64,000 nucleotides of DNA from an uncultured Lachnospiraceae bacterium (GTDB lineage Bacteria; Bacillota; Clostridia; Lachnospirales; Lachnospiraceae): the NCBI GenBank assembly GCA_910578115.1, contig CAJTPO010000013.1, positions 40,897 through 104,896 of the forward strand. The letters are read 5' to 3'. Each line of letters starts with the position of its first letter. Position 1 is the stretch's first letter. The notes below the pieces were generated by a model. It worked only from the letters and a program-made list of their open reading frames with translations. It ran no database searches and was not told the DNA's origin. Positions 27,359-35,683 of this stretch are shown piece by piece. The position numbers and the translations under genes are program-made.

Positions 27359-27689
27359 GTGTTCTTCTCCCTTCTGGTATCAGGAAACCTGTTCCCATGA
27401 CAGGTCTTTTGTCGATTTCTGTCATGGAAATATAGAATTCCTGCGGCAGAGACCGGTGGTATCAGTAGACATCATAGAGCACAAAATATCAGCCGTCAAT
27501 AGGAAAAAGAGTCCCGCAATGATCCGAAATTGAAGAAAGTAAGATTTTATTTGAATTTTATAGAATTTTATTTTATCCTGTTACTAATAGATGTTAATTC
27601 CACGTAAGATATTTTGGGATTTTTATTCCCGTGGATTATACCAGGTGCCGTGCTTAAATGCGCAGGTTGAAGGAGAGTGGAGGAATATT
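27359..27689. promoter_or_regulatory. Divergent lrgA/tlpA control region with overlapping palindromes
   Basis: The 331-bp gap contains CCATGACAG with CTGTCATGG (27395-27403 and 27419-27427) and, overlapping it, ACCTGT with ACAGGT (27388-27405). Both lie 30-70 bp before lrgA on the minus strand, where an operator would be expected. Toward the plus-strand thioredoxin gene the sequence is very A/T-rich; TTGGGA followed 17 bp later by TATACC (about 27613-27641) is a weak promoter candidate. Confidence 0.45.
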
Positions 27690-28310
27690 ATGATAAAGAA
27701 AAAATATTATGCGGGTCTGCTGGTATGTCTGTTGACAATGTCAATGGGTCTGTTGGGCGGCTGTGGGAAAGAAGGACAGGAAGAAGAGTTGTGGGAGCAG
27801 GAAACGGGAGAAACGGATTCGACGACGGACTCTGGAGAGGATGACGGGGAAGCTGTGGACAAGGACGGACAGTCCGCAGGGATTACCTTTGAGGCTAAGG
27901 ATCTGGAAGGTAATACCGTCACGGAAGCAGTTTTTGCGGAGTCGGAGCTGACCATGGTCAATGTGTGGGCGACTTACTGTAATCCCTGTCTGAGCGAAAT
28001 GCCGGAGCTGGGAGAGCTTGCAGGGGAATACAGGTCGGATGAATTTCAGATCATTGGTATTGTCAGTGACGTGCAGGAAGGAGCAGATCTGGAAATGACG
28101 GTGTATGCGGCAACTCTGGTAGAACAGACCGGGGCGGCATATCCGCATCTGTTGTTGAATGAATCGTTGTTCAATGCAATGTTAAGCGGTGTGAGCGCCG
28201 TGCCGACGACATTTTTCGTGAATGAAAATGGGGAGATACTGGATACGGTTGTGGGAGCCATGGATAAGGATTCCTGGAAGGAGAAGATCGATGGGCTTCT
28301 GGAAGAGTGA
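27690..28310 (+). CDS. TlpA-like thioredoxin-fold lipoprotein
   Basis: A 206-residue exported protein. A lipoprotein signal ends in LLGGC (lipobox, about residue 23), followed by an acidic Glu/Asp/Thr-rich spacer and a TlpA/ResA-like thioredoxin domain with the active site WATYCNPCLSEMPEL (about 90-104) and a cis-Pro in SAVPTTFFVN. It probably exchanges disulfides on the outer membrane face. The frame is open to 27591, but ATG 27690 with GTGGAGG upstream begins the signal peptide. The next two genes (CxxC microprotein and polyferredoxin) probably form its electron source. Confidence 0.9.
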   Translation: MIKKKYYAGLLVCLLTMSMGLLGGCGKEGQEEELWEQETGETDSTTDSGEDDGEAVDKDGQSAGITFEAKDLEGNTVTEAVFAESELTMVNVWATYCNPCLSEMPELGELAGEYRSDEFQIIGIVSDVQEGADLEMTVYAATLVEQTGAAYPHLLLNESLFNAMLSGVSAVPTTFFVNENGEILDTVVGAMDKDSWKEKIDGLLEE

Positions 28311-28326
28311 CGAAAGAGGCGGGCGG

Positions 28327-28485
28327 ATGACTGTCCGCAGGAATGGTAAAAGCCGGCAATACGGATGGCTGTCGGGGGTGCTGCTTGGAGTTATATTCCT
28401 GGGAATCGGAGCAGCACAGGGGCAGTTTGGGGTGATCTGTCGCAAGGCGGTGATGATCTGTCTGGAATGCATCGGCATTGGATAA
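28327..28485 (+). CDS. CxxC-motif membrane microprotein (CD1871A-like)
   Basis: A 52-residue protein with one hydrophobic segment (YGWLSGVLLGVIFLGIGAAQ) followed by a C-terminal ICLECIGIG motif. This matches the small CD1871A-type CxxC proteins of Clostridia, which occur beside TlpA lipoproteins. ATG 28327 follows AAAGAGG. ATG 28291, overlapping the end of the lipoprotein gene and preceded by AAGGAG, is an alternative that would add 12 residues. Its place between a thiol-redox lipoprotein and a polyferredoxin suggests a membrane relay of electrons or thiols, which is inference. Confidence 0.75.
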   Translation: MTVRRNGKSRQYGWLSGVLLGVIFLGIGAAQGQFGVICRKAVMICLECIGIG

Positions 28486-28657
28486 GTACGCAGTGTATGA
28501 TACATGCATGGTACATGGCTATAATGCCGTCTTGACAGAAGCGGTAAGGATACGGATTTCGCAACAGGAAGCCGGAAACGACACGGATATGGATCTTGCA
28601 GCAGGAAGCCGCAGGTTGAACTGCGGCAGATAAAGCAGCGCAGAAATGGAGAAAAAT

Positions 28658-28732
28658 ATGAAAAGAATATCTATGGCACCGTACTTTTTTACAAAACATT
28701 TGTGCCTGGATAGATATGAGGTGCAGGTATGA
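28658..28732 (+). CDS. Possible 24-codon leader ORF coupled to the polyferredoxin gene
   Basis: ATG 28658 is preceded by GGAG at 8 bp and runs 24 codons to a TGA that overlaps the next start as ATGA (28729-28732). The peptide is not recognisable. The rest of the 243-bp gap between the microprotein and polyferredoxin genes shows no other feature. It could provide translational coupling, or it may be accidental. Confidence 0.3.
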   Translation: MKRISMAPYFFTKHLCLDRYEVQV

Positions 28733-29592
28733 ACAGGATTCGACTGGCCGTACAGCTTGTTTTTACGATCGTTAGCAACGGGTATCTGTACGGCTTTATG
28801 AATGGAAAAATATATCAGGGCAATCTGAAATATGTGTGTGTTCCGGGGCTGAACTGCTATTCCTGTCCCGGGGCGGTGATGTCCTGCCCGATCGGTGCAT
28901 TGCAGGCGTTATTAAATCAGCGGGGATTTACCGTGCCTTTCGGTGTGCTGGGATTTTTCTTTGTGTTCGGCAGTCTGCTCGGCCGGGTGGTCTGCGGCTG
29001 GCTGTGTCCCTTCGGGCTGGTGCAGGACCTGCTGCATAAGATACCGGTTTTCCGGAAACGGAAAAGGCTGCCTTTTCACGGGATCCTGAAATATGGGAAG
29101 TATGTTACGCTTGTGCTTCTGGTCGGTGTCGGTTCCCTGTTTCTCTTCGGCGGATTTGCCAAGATTCCGGCATTCTGTAAGTATCTGTGTCCTTCCGGGA
29201 CGCTGCTTGGCGCCTTGCCTTTGCTTGGCAGGAACGAACTGCTGCGCAGCCAGATCGGCGGATTGTTTTACTGGAAACTGGGGGTACTGCTCTTTCTTTT
29301 GATCCTTTCGGTCAAGGTTTACCGGCCCTTCTGCCAGTATCTTTGCCCGCTGGGAGCGATCTACGGCTGGTTTAACCGGTTCAGCCTGGTACAGATCTGG
29401 TGGGAGAAGGAGAAGTGTATCTCATGTGGTGTCTGTGAGCGGGCCTGTCCGGTGGAGCTTGATGTGCAGGAGATTTCCGTTTCGCCGGAGTGTATCCGCT
29501 GTGGGAAGTGTGTGGGAGCCTGCCCGACGAAATGCCTGCAGTTTTCCGGCTTCAAGGCGGGCAGTGTGGTTTCCGGAGAGAAAGAGACTTGA
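28729..29592 (+). CDS. Membrane polyferredoxin (NapH/NosR-like 4Fe-4S protein)
   Basis: A 287-residue membrane protein with hydrophobic segments separated by Cys-Pro pairs: CYSCPGAVMSCP, CGWLCPFG, CKYLCPSG and CQYLCPLG. It ends in two classical 4Fe-4S ferredoxin motifs, CISCGVCERACP and CIRCGKCVGACP (about residues 230-270). Such proteins carry electrons from cytosolic ferredoxins across or into the membrane. GAGG lies about 8 bp before ATG 28729. With the upstream TlpA lipoprotein and CxxC microprotein it probably drives reduction of an extracellular thiol system. The final acceptor is unknown. Confidence 0.9.
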   Translation: MNRIRLAVQLVFTIVSNGYLYGFMNGKIYQGNLKYVCVPGLNCYSCPGAVMSCPIGALQALLNQRGFTVPFGVLGFFFVFGSLLGRVVCGWLCPFGLVQDLLHKIPVFRKRKRLPFHGILKYGKYVTLVLLVGVGSLFLFGGFAKIPAFCKYLCPSGTLLGALPLLGRNELLRSQIGGLFYWKLGVLLFLLILSVKVYRPFCQYLCPLGAIYGWFNRFSLVQIWWEKEKCISCGVCERACPVELDVQEISVSPECIRCGKCVGACPTKCLQFSGFKAGSVVSGEKET

Positions 29593-29706
29593 GACGCGGA
29601 GCGGCATCGCCGGAGCCTGACTGGAGGCTGGATTCTTTCGGTCTGACAAGATCAGATTAAGTTAAATCAAATTAAATGGAATCGCACCTGGTGTGATGTG
29701 AGCTGA

Positions 29707-29864
29707 GACAGAGAAGAAAAGTGTGGTCAAACTTAGTGCGGACAGAAGACAGAGAAGAAAAACTTGGTTAAACTTAGTTCGGGCAGAAGACAGATAAAAT
29801 ACAGTGGCAGCATAGAAACAGGGGCAACGTAGAAACAGGGGCAACGTAGAAACGGAGGCAGTCA
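29707..29864. repeat. 41-bp and 17-bp tandem repeats upstream of the beta-glucuronidase gene
   Basis: A 41-bp unit starting GACAGAGAAGAAAA occurs at 29707 and 29748, with a partial third at 29789. Directly after it, the 17-bp unit AGAAACAGGGGCAACGT occurs at 29814 and 29831, and a diverged third copy at 29848 contains the ribosome binding site of the next gene. The remaining bases of the 271-bp gap (29593-29706) are a short TTAAAT-rich stretch without a recognised feature. Confidence 0.8.
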
Positions 29865-31636
29865 TGGAAAAAGAGAAGAAATATATGTCGGATATTCATC
29901 TGGAAGATTATACGAAGCAGTACGAGGGAAAACAGGCTAATGCAGATACCATGGTGTTTGATGCGGGCAGGAAGCGGGATCTGCTGAATGGCGAATGGCA
30001 GTATGCGGTGGACCAGTATGATACCTGTCTGCGGCAGAAGTGGTATCAGGAGCGGTATTTTGATGAGAATGGCTATTCCCTTCCGGTGGACTATTCCTTT
30101 GACCAGTGGCCGGTCATGCACCTGCCATGCTGCTGGAATACGGTGGAGGAGAAGTTCCTGTTATATGAAGGAAGCATGGTCTTTACCAGAAAGTTCTCCT
30201 ACCATAATGGCGGGGAAGCGAAGGTAGTCTTGAAAGTGGGTGCGGCAAATTATCTGTGCCGGGTATTTTTGAACGGCTCCTATGTGGGGATGCACAGGGG
30301 AGGTTCCACGCCTTTCTATTTTGACATAACGGAGGTTCTTGCAGCTGAAAACAGAATCGTGATCGTGGTGGACAGTACCAGAAGGGCCGAGCAGGTGCCG
30401 ACGGAGAATACGGACTGGTTTAACTACGGCGGGCTGTACAGGGACATCGAGCTGCTTTATCTGCCGCACGTATTTATCAGAGATTTCAAGATCGGGCTGG
30501 CGGCGGACGGTACATATGGACGGATAGAGGCAAGGCTGACGCTGTCGAAACCGGTGTCCGCTACGGCGGAGATTTCCATAGAAGAGCTGGGGATCAAGGA
30601 ACAGATTGCTGTTACGGATGGCACAGGCTCTGTGCTTCTGGAGGCACAGCCGGAATTGTGGTCACCTGAGACGCCGAAGCTGTACCGGGTGGAAGTGACC
30701 TGCATGGAAGATTATATTGAAGACCGGGTCGGTTTCCGGGAGATAAAAGTGGAGCAGGGGGAGATCCTGTTAAACGGGAAGCCCCTTTATCTGCGCGGGA
30801 TCAGCTGCCATGAGGACAGTGTGGAGAACGGGAAGGCGCTGACGGACCGGGAACGGACGGAGAATATCAGGCTGGCAAAGGATCTGGGCTGTAATTTCAT
30901 GCGCATCGCCCATTATCCGCACAGCGAACGGATGGCGAAGCTGGCGGACGAGCTGGGCATTCTTCTGTGGGAGGAGATTCCGGTATACTGGGCGATCCGC
31001 TTTGAGCGCGAGGAGACCTATCAGGATGCGGAGAACCAGCTGCGGGAGTTGATGATAAGAGACTGGAACCGGGCGAGCGTTATCGTGTGGTCGGTGGGCA
31101 ACGAGAATGCGGATACGGATGAAAGGCTGCAGTTTATGAGCAGGCTTGCGCAGTGCGCCCGTGCGGAGGGCGGAAATCGTCTGGTATCGGCGGCCTGTTT
31201 GGTCAACAGTGAGCGGAATATCATTGCGGACCGCCTGACGGATTATCTGGACGTGATCGGTTTAAACGAGTACTGCGGGTGGTATACGCCGGACTTCGAG
31301 AAGCTGCCGCAGCTGCTGGCCAACAGCAGACCGGAAAAGCCGGTCATCATCACGGAATTCGGCGCTGACGCTCTGCCGGGGCACCATGGAACGGGATCAG
31401 ATAAAGGGACGGAAGAGTGTCAGGCATACGTGTATGAGCGCCAGATCGAGACACTGCGGGATATCGACTATGTGAAAGGGATGACGCCGTGGATCTTATA
31501 TGATTTCCGCTGTCCGAGAAGAACCAGCTTTATTCAGGGCTACTATAACAGGAAGGGGCTGCTTTCTGCGGATAAGGAGCATAAAAAGATGGCGTATGAG
31601 ATCCTGCAGGCATTTTACCAGGAGATGGAACGCTGA
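29864..31636 (+). CDS. uidA: Beta-glucuronidase (glycoside hydrolase family 2)
   Basis: A 590-residue GH2 enzyme with jelly-roll, Ig-like and TIM-barrel domains in the usual order. The acid/base Glu lies in WSVGNEN (about 408-414) and the nucleophile Glu in ITEFGADALPG (about 494-504), both close to the E. coli GUS pattern. The motif YNRKG (about 561) corresponds to the N-x-K-G segment that contacts the glucuronate carboxylate, which favours glucuronidase over galactosidase. No secretion signal is present, so it acts in the cytosol on imported glucuronides. The ribosome binding site GGAGG lies inside a 17-bp tandem repeat. Two ABC exporter genes follow. Confidence 0.85.
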   Translation: MEKEKKYMSDIHLEDYTKQYEGKQANADTMVFDAGRKRDLLNGEWQYAVDQYDTCLRQKWYQERYFDENGYSLPVDYSFDQWPVMHLPCCWNTVEEKFLLYEGSMVFTRKFSYHNGGEAKVVLKVGAANYLCRVFLNGSYVGMHRGGSTPFYFDITEVLAAENRIVIVVDSTRRAEQVPTENTDWFNYGGLYRDIELLYLPHVFIRDFKIGLAADGTYGRIEARLTLSKPVSATAEISIEELGIKEQIAVTDGTGSVLLEAQPELWSPETPKLYRVEVTCMEDYIEDRVGFREIKVEQGEILLNGKPLYLRGISCHEDSVENGKALTDRERTENIRLAKDLGCNFMRIAHYPHSERMAKLADELGILLWEEIPVYWAIRFEREETYQDAENQLRELMIRDWNRASVIVWSVGNENADTDERLQFMSRLAQCARAEGGNRLVSAACLVNSERNIIADRLTDYLDVIGLNEYCGWYTPDFEKLPQLLANSRPEKPVIITEFGADALPGHHGTGSDKGTEECQAYVYERQIETLRDIDYVKGMTPWILYDFRCPRRTSFIQGYYNRKGLLSADKEHKKMAYEILQAFYQEMER

Positions 31637-31699
31637 CGAAACAGCAGGGGACTGCCTGCTGTGGGGAGTTGGCTTCAACAGGAGGAGGGTATTTTTGAT

Positions 31700-33535
31700 A
31701 TGAATCATAATGAGACGGGGCAGCAGCCCTATACAAAGGTCTCTTTGGTATTTAAGTTTCTGTACGGGAGCAAGCGGTATTTTCTGATCAGTATAGCTGC
31801 CGCGCTGTGTGTAACGGGGGTGGACATGCTGTCGCCGCAGCTGATCCGGACCACCGTGGACGGTATTCTGGGCGAGAACGCACTGCAACTGCCGGGATTT
31901 CTGGTGGATCTGGTGGAACGGATCGGCGGCGTGGGTTATCTGCGGGAGCGTCTTTGGCTGATCGGGGGACTGCTCGTTCTTCTGGCGCTGCTCTCGGTCA
32001 CTTTCCGCTATCTTTTTATACTTTTTAATGCCAAAGGGGCGGAGAGTCTGGCGGAGACAATGCGGAACTGCCTGTTTTCCCATATCCAGAGGCTTCCTTT
32101 TGCCTGGCATATGCAGAATCAGACAGGGGATATCATTCAGCGCTGCACTTCGGATGTGGATATGGTGAAGAATTTCATATCGGAACAGTTGACGTCTGTT
32201 TTTCGGATCGTTATCCTGATCATTCTGTCTTTGCTTTTCATGTTTTCCATGAATGCGAAACTGACGCTGGTGGCGCTGGCTTCCATTCCCATCATTATTG
32301 CGTATTCTACTTATTTTCATTCCAAAATCAGCAGCCAGTTCATGAAATGTGATGAGAATGAGGGTATCCTGTCTACTATTGCGCAGGAAAATCTGACCGG
32401 TGTGCGGGTGGTGCGCGCATTCGGCCGGGAGAAATACGAGAAGGATCGTTTCGAGAAGCAGAATAATATCTACACAAACCTGTGGATCAGGCTGTGCCGG
32501 TTACTGGCGCTGTTCTGGGGAGCCGGGGATCTGATCTCCGGTCTGCAGGTCATGCTGATCGTTATCTTTGGTTCTGTCTTTTGCGTCAGAGGAAGTATGA
32601 CTGCCGGGGAATTCATTGCCTTTATCTCTTATAATGCCATGCTGACCTGGCCGGTCCGCTCCCTGGGGCGTATGATCGCCGAGATGAGCAAAGCCGGTGT
32701 TTCCATCGAACGTATCCGCTATATCATGAATTCTCCTGTGGAGCAGGACAAGCCGGATGCCGTAACGCCGGATATGAACGGCGATATTGCATTTGAGAAT
32801 GTTACCTTTGCCTATGCGGATACGCCGATTCTTTCCGATATCAGCTTTCGGATTCCACAGGGGACCACGTTCGGCATCCTGGGCGGCACTGGATCCGGCA
32901 AATCTACGTTGATGCACCTGTTAAACCGCCTTTATGATCTGCCGCCGGAAAACGGGCGGATCACCATTGGCGGTGTGGATATTACGGACATGAAGGGAAG
33001 CTGGGTGCGTTCCCATATCGGCATGGTGCTGCAGGAACCTTTCCTGTTCTCCCGCACGATTGCGGAGAATATCGGCATTACACGCCGGAATATGGAGTTG
33101 TCCGATATCCGCTGGGCGGCATCCATCGCCTGCGTGGACGATGCCATCACGGAATTTACGAACGGTTACGATACCGTTGTGGGCGAGCGGGGTGTCACGC
33201 TGTCCGGCGGGCAGAAACAGCGGACGGCCATGGCGCGCATGCTGACCCAGCGGACGCCGATCATGATCTTCGACGATTCTTTGTCTGCGGTTGACGCTGA
33301 GACGGATGCAAGGATCCGTCAGGCGCTGAAGAAGAATTTGCGGGGATCCACCGTGATCCTGATTTCCCATCGGGTCACCACGCTGATGCAGGCGGAATGT
33401 ATCCTGGTGCTGGATAAGGGGCGGATCGCCGAAATGGGTTCCCACGAGGAACTGATGGAGAAGGGCGGCATCTACCGCCGGATTTACGATATGCAGATGA
33501 CTTTACCGGAGGAGGTGGCAGCACATGGCGTATAA
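31700..33535 (+). CDS. Heterodimeric ABC exporter subunit with a degenerate ATP site
   Basis: A 611-residue half-transporter: an N-terminal membrane domain of about six helices (residues 25-330) and a C-terminal ATPase. Walker A is GGTGSGKST (about 394), the signature is LSGGQKQR (about 500), and Walker B ends MIFDDSLSAVD, where the catalytic Glu is replaced by Ser. This is typical of the non-catalytic partner in TM287/288- or BmrCD-type multidrug exporters. The frame is open to 31661, but ATG 31700 has AGGAGGAGG upstream. It overlaps the next gene by 11 bp. The substrate is unknown; the adjacent glucuronidase makes an aglycone plausible. Confidence 0.9.
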   Translation: MNHNETGQQPYTKVSLVFKFLYGSKRYFLISIAAALCVTGVDMLSPQLIRTTVDGILGENALQLPGFLVDLVERIGGVGYLRERLWLIGGLLVLLALLSVTFRYLFILFNAKGAESLAETMRNCLFSHIQRLPFAWHMQNQTGDIIQRCTSDVDMVKNFISEQLTSVFRIVILIILSLLFMFSMNAKLTLVALASIPIIIAYSTYFHSKISSQFMKCDENEGILSTIAQENLTGVRVVRAFGREKYEKDRFEKQNNIYTNLWIRLCRLLALFWGAGDLISGLQVMLIVIFGSVFCVRGSMTAGEFIAFISYNAMLTWPVRSLGRMIAEMSKAGVSIERIRYIMNSPVEQDKPDAVTPDMNGDIAFENVTFAYADTPILSDISFRIPQGTTFGILGGTGSGKSTLMHLLNRLYDLPPENGRITIGGVDITDMKGSWVRSHIGMVLQEPFLFSRTIAENIGITRRNMELSDIRWAASIACVDDAITEFTNGYDTVVGERGVTLSGGQKQRTAMARMLTQRTPIMIFDDSLSAVDAETDARIRQALKKNLRGSTVILISHRVTTLMQAECILVLDKGRIAEMGSHEELMEKGGIYRRIYDMQMTLPEEVAAHGV

Positions 33536-35366
33536 GAAAGACGAGCAAAAGGAATATGTATCGCTTCCCTGGTTTGGGATCAACAAGTTGCTGCCGTATT
33601 TAAAGCCCTATCGCCGTATCATCATCTGTATGATACTGCTGGGACTGACAGGCGGCCTGGTGGATATCGTACTGCCGCTTTTCCAGCGGTATGCCCTGAA
33701 TCAGTTTATTGCCGCAGGGACGCTTAACACATTGGGAAGTTTTATCGCAGTTTATATCATGGTGCTGGCTTTTCAGGTGGTGGCCAACACGAGTTCGGCG
33801 TATCAGGCGTGTCAGATTGAAATGTATGTAGGCAGAGATATGAAGCGTGCCAGTTTCGATCATCTGCAGACGCTGGCCTTTTCCTACTATAATCAGAACA
33901 GCGTGGGCTATATTCACGCCCGGGTCATGAGCGACACCAATCGTATCGGCAGCCTTGTGTCCTGGGGCCTGATGGACGGCATCTGGAATATGTCCTACAT
34001 TCTGGGGGCCGTGGTGGTCATGCTGACCATTAATTTTAAGCTGGCGCTGTGGGTACTGGCCATTGTGCCGCTTACCGCGCTGGCGGCAGCCTTTTTCCAG
34101 AAGAAGCTGGTGCTCTTAAACCGCCGTATCCGGGAGATCAATTCTCAGATCACCGGCAACTTCAACGAAGGTATCACCGGCGCCAAGACCACCAAGACAT
34201 TGGTGATCGAGGAGAAAATGGAGCAGGATTTTGACGAAACCACTGCCGAGATGAAACGTACTTCTGTACATGCGATGCACTACCGGGCTTTGTTTTCTTC
34301 GATGATCTCTTTCTCTTCTTCGATAGCGCTGGCTGTGGTGTTGTGGCGGGGCGGCATCATTACCCTGCAGGGGGTGATCGAGATCGGCACCCTGTCGGTC
34401 TTCATGTCTTATGCACTGGGCCTGATGGAGCCGGTGCAATGGATCGTGCGCGCTGTTTCCGATCTGATCACCGTGCAGGTGAATGTGGAGCGTTTTACCA
34501 GACTGATGGAGACGGAGTCCGACGTCAGGGATACGCCGGAAGTGGTTGCCAGATACGGAGATTCCTTTGAGCCTTTGCGGGAGAACTGGGAACCGCTGCA
34601 CGGGGATATCACCTTTGAGGATGTATCGTTCAAGTACCCGGACGGCGATGAGTATGTGCTGGAGCACTTTGACCTTCATGTGCCGCAGGGCACCAATGTG
34701 GCGATCGTGGGGGAGACAGGCGCCGGCAAATCCACGCTGGTCAATCTGGTCTGCCGTTTCTTTGAACCGACGTCGGGACGGATTCTGATTGACGGTAAGG
34801 ATGCCAGAGAGCGTTCGCAGCTGTGGCTGCACAGTAACATCGGCTATGTATTGCAGACGCCCCATCTGTTTTCCGGCACGGTGCTGGAAAATCTGCGCTA
34901 CGGGAATCCGGATGCCACTATGGAACAGATCGAGGCGGCGGTAAAGAGTGTATCCGCCGATGCCGTGATCGCCCGTATGGATAAGGGCTATGACAGTGAT
35001 GTGGGGGAGGGCGGAGACCTGCTTTCCACCGGGGAGAAGCAGCTGCTCTCCTTCGCCAGGGCGATTTTGGCCGATCCGCGCATTTTCGTGTTGGATGAGG
35101 CGACTTCTTCGATTGATACGGTGACGGAGAAACTGATTCAGGACGCTATCGAGCATCTGATGAAAGGGCGCACCTCTTTTGTGATTGCGCATCGACTTTC
35201 CACCATCCGGCAGGCGGATGTGATCCTGGTGGTGCATGACGGCAAGATCGTTGAGCAGGGAACGCATCCGGAACTGATCGCAAAGAAGGGCGCTTACTAT
35301 AACCTATATACCAGGCAGTTTCAGGAGGAAGCCGTGGAGGATGCTTTCGAGGGGAAGGAGATGTGA
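33525..35366 (+). CDS. Heterodimeric ABC exporter subunit with the catalytic ATP site
   Basis: A 613-residue half-transporter forming a pair with the preceding gene. It has about six membrane helices (residues 25-330), Walker A GETGAGKST (about 395), the altered signature LSTGEKQ (about 499) and an intact Walker B with the catalytic Glu (FVLDEATSS, about 522). The altered signature here and the missing Glu in the partner both fall on one composite ATP site, as known for asymmetric exporters. It starts inside the preceding gene (11-bp overlap) after GGAGGTGG. Confidence 0.9.
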   Translation: MAYKKDEQKEYVSLPWFGINKLLPYLKPYRRIIICMILLGLTGGLVDIVLPLFQRYALNQFIAAGTLNTLGSFIAVYIMVLAFQVVANTSSAYQACQIEMYVGRDMKRASFDHLQTLAFSYYNQNSVGYIHARVMSDTNRIGSLVSWGLMDGIWNMSYILGAVVVMLTINFKLALWVLAIVPLTALAAAFFQKKLVLLNRRIREINSQITGNFNEGITGAKTTKTLVIEEKMEQDFDETTAEMKRTSVHAMHYRALFSSMISFSSSIALAVVLWRGGIITLQGVIEIGTLSVFMSYALGLMEPVQWIVRAVSDLITVQVNVERFTRLMETESDVRDTPEVVARYGDSFEPLRENWEPLHGDITFEDVSFKYPDGDEYVLEHFDLHVPQGTNVAIVGETGAGKSTLVNLVCRFFEPTSGRILIDGKDARERSQLWLHSNIGYVLQTPHLFSGTVLENLRYGNPDATMEQIEAAVKSVSADAVIARMDKGYDSDVGEGGDLLSTGEKQLLSFARAILADPRIFVLDEATSSIDTVTEKLIQDAIEHLMKGRTSFVIAHRLSTIRQADVILVVHDGKIVEQGTHPELIAKKGAYYNLYTRQFQEEAVEDAFEGKEM

Positions 35367-35683
35367 AGCGGTATCACTAAATGACATAAATCTCAATCTC
35401 CTGCGCAGGACAATTGCGTGAGCAATTTGTACAGTATGCCCGTAACAGTTCAGTCACGGCCGTTGCATTTACTGCAAAGGCCGTGAGAATATGTAAATTG
35501 GGCCAAAAGAATCTGCCCATCTGAAATCGGAAAATATGCTTGCATGGCTGTATATTGTCAGATAAAATAGTATCATATAGTGTTTGTGTGTTTGAAAATG
35601 ACATGGACACTATATGATATTTTTTATCCTATGGAAAACAGGCAGTATTTGGTTTTATTACATCAAAAGGAGGGTTATCATCA
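35367..35683 (+). promoter_or_regulatory. GH3 gene promoter region with hairpins
   Basis: A strong hairpin, CACGGCC-x-TTGCA with TGCAA-x-GGCCGTG (35455-35485), follows the exporter genes and may end their transcript, although it lacks a T run. TTGCAT (35540-35545), 17 bp and TAAAAT (35563-35568) form a good promoter. Directly after it, TATCATATAGTGT (35571-35583) pairs perfectly with ACACTATATGATA (35607-35619), followed by TTTTTT. That inverted repeat could be an operator at the transcript start or an attenuator. AGGAGGG precedes ATG 35684. Confidence 0.6.

Noticed and set aside
35377..35610. 77-codon minus-strand frame with CTNCSRNC
   Set aside because: It runs through two hairpins and a promoter, has no ribosome binding site and matches no family.
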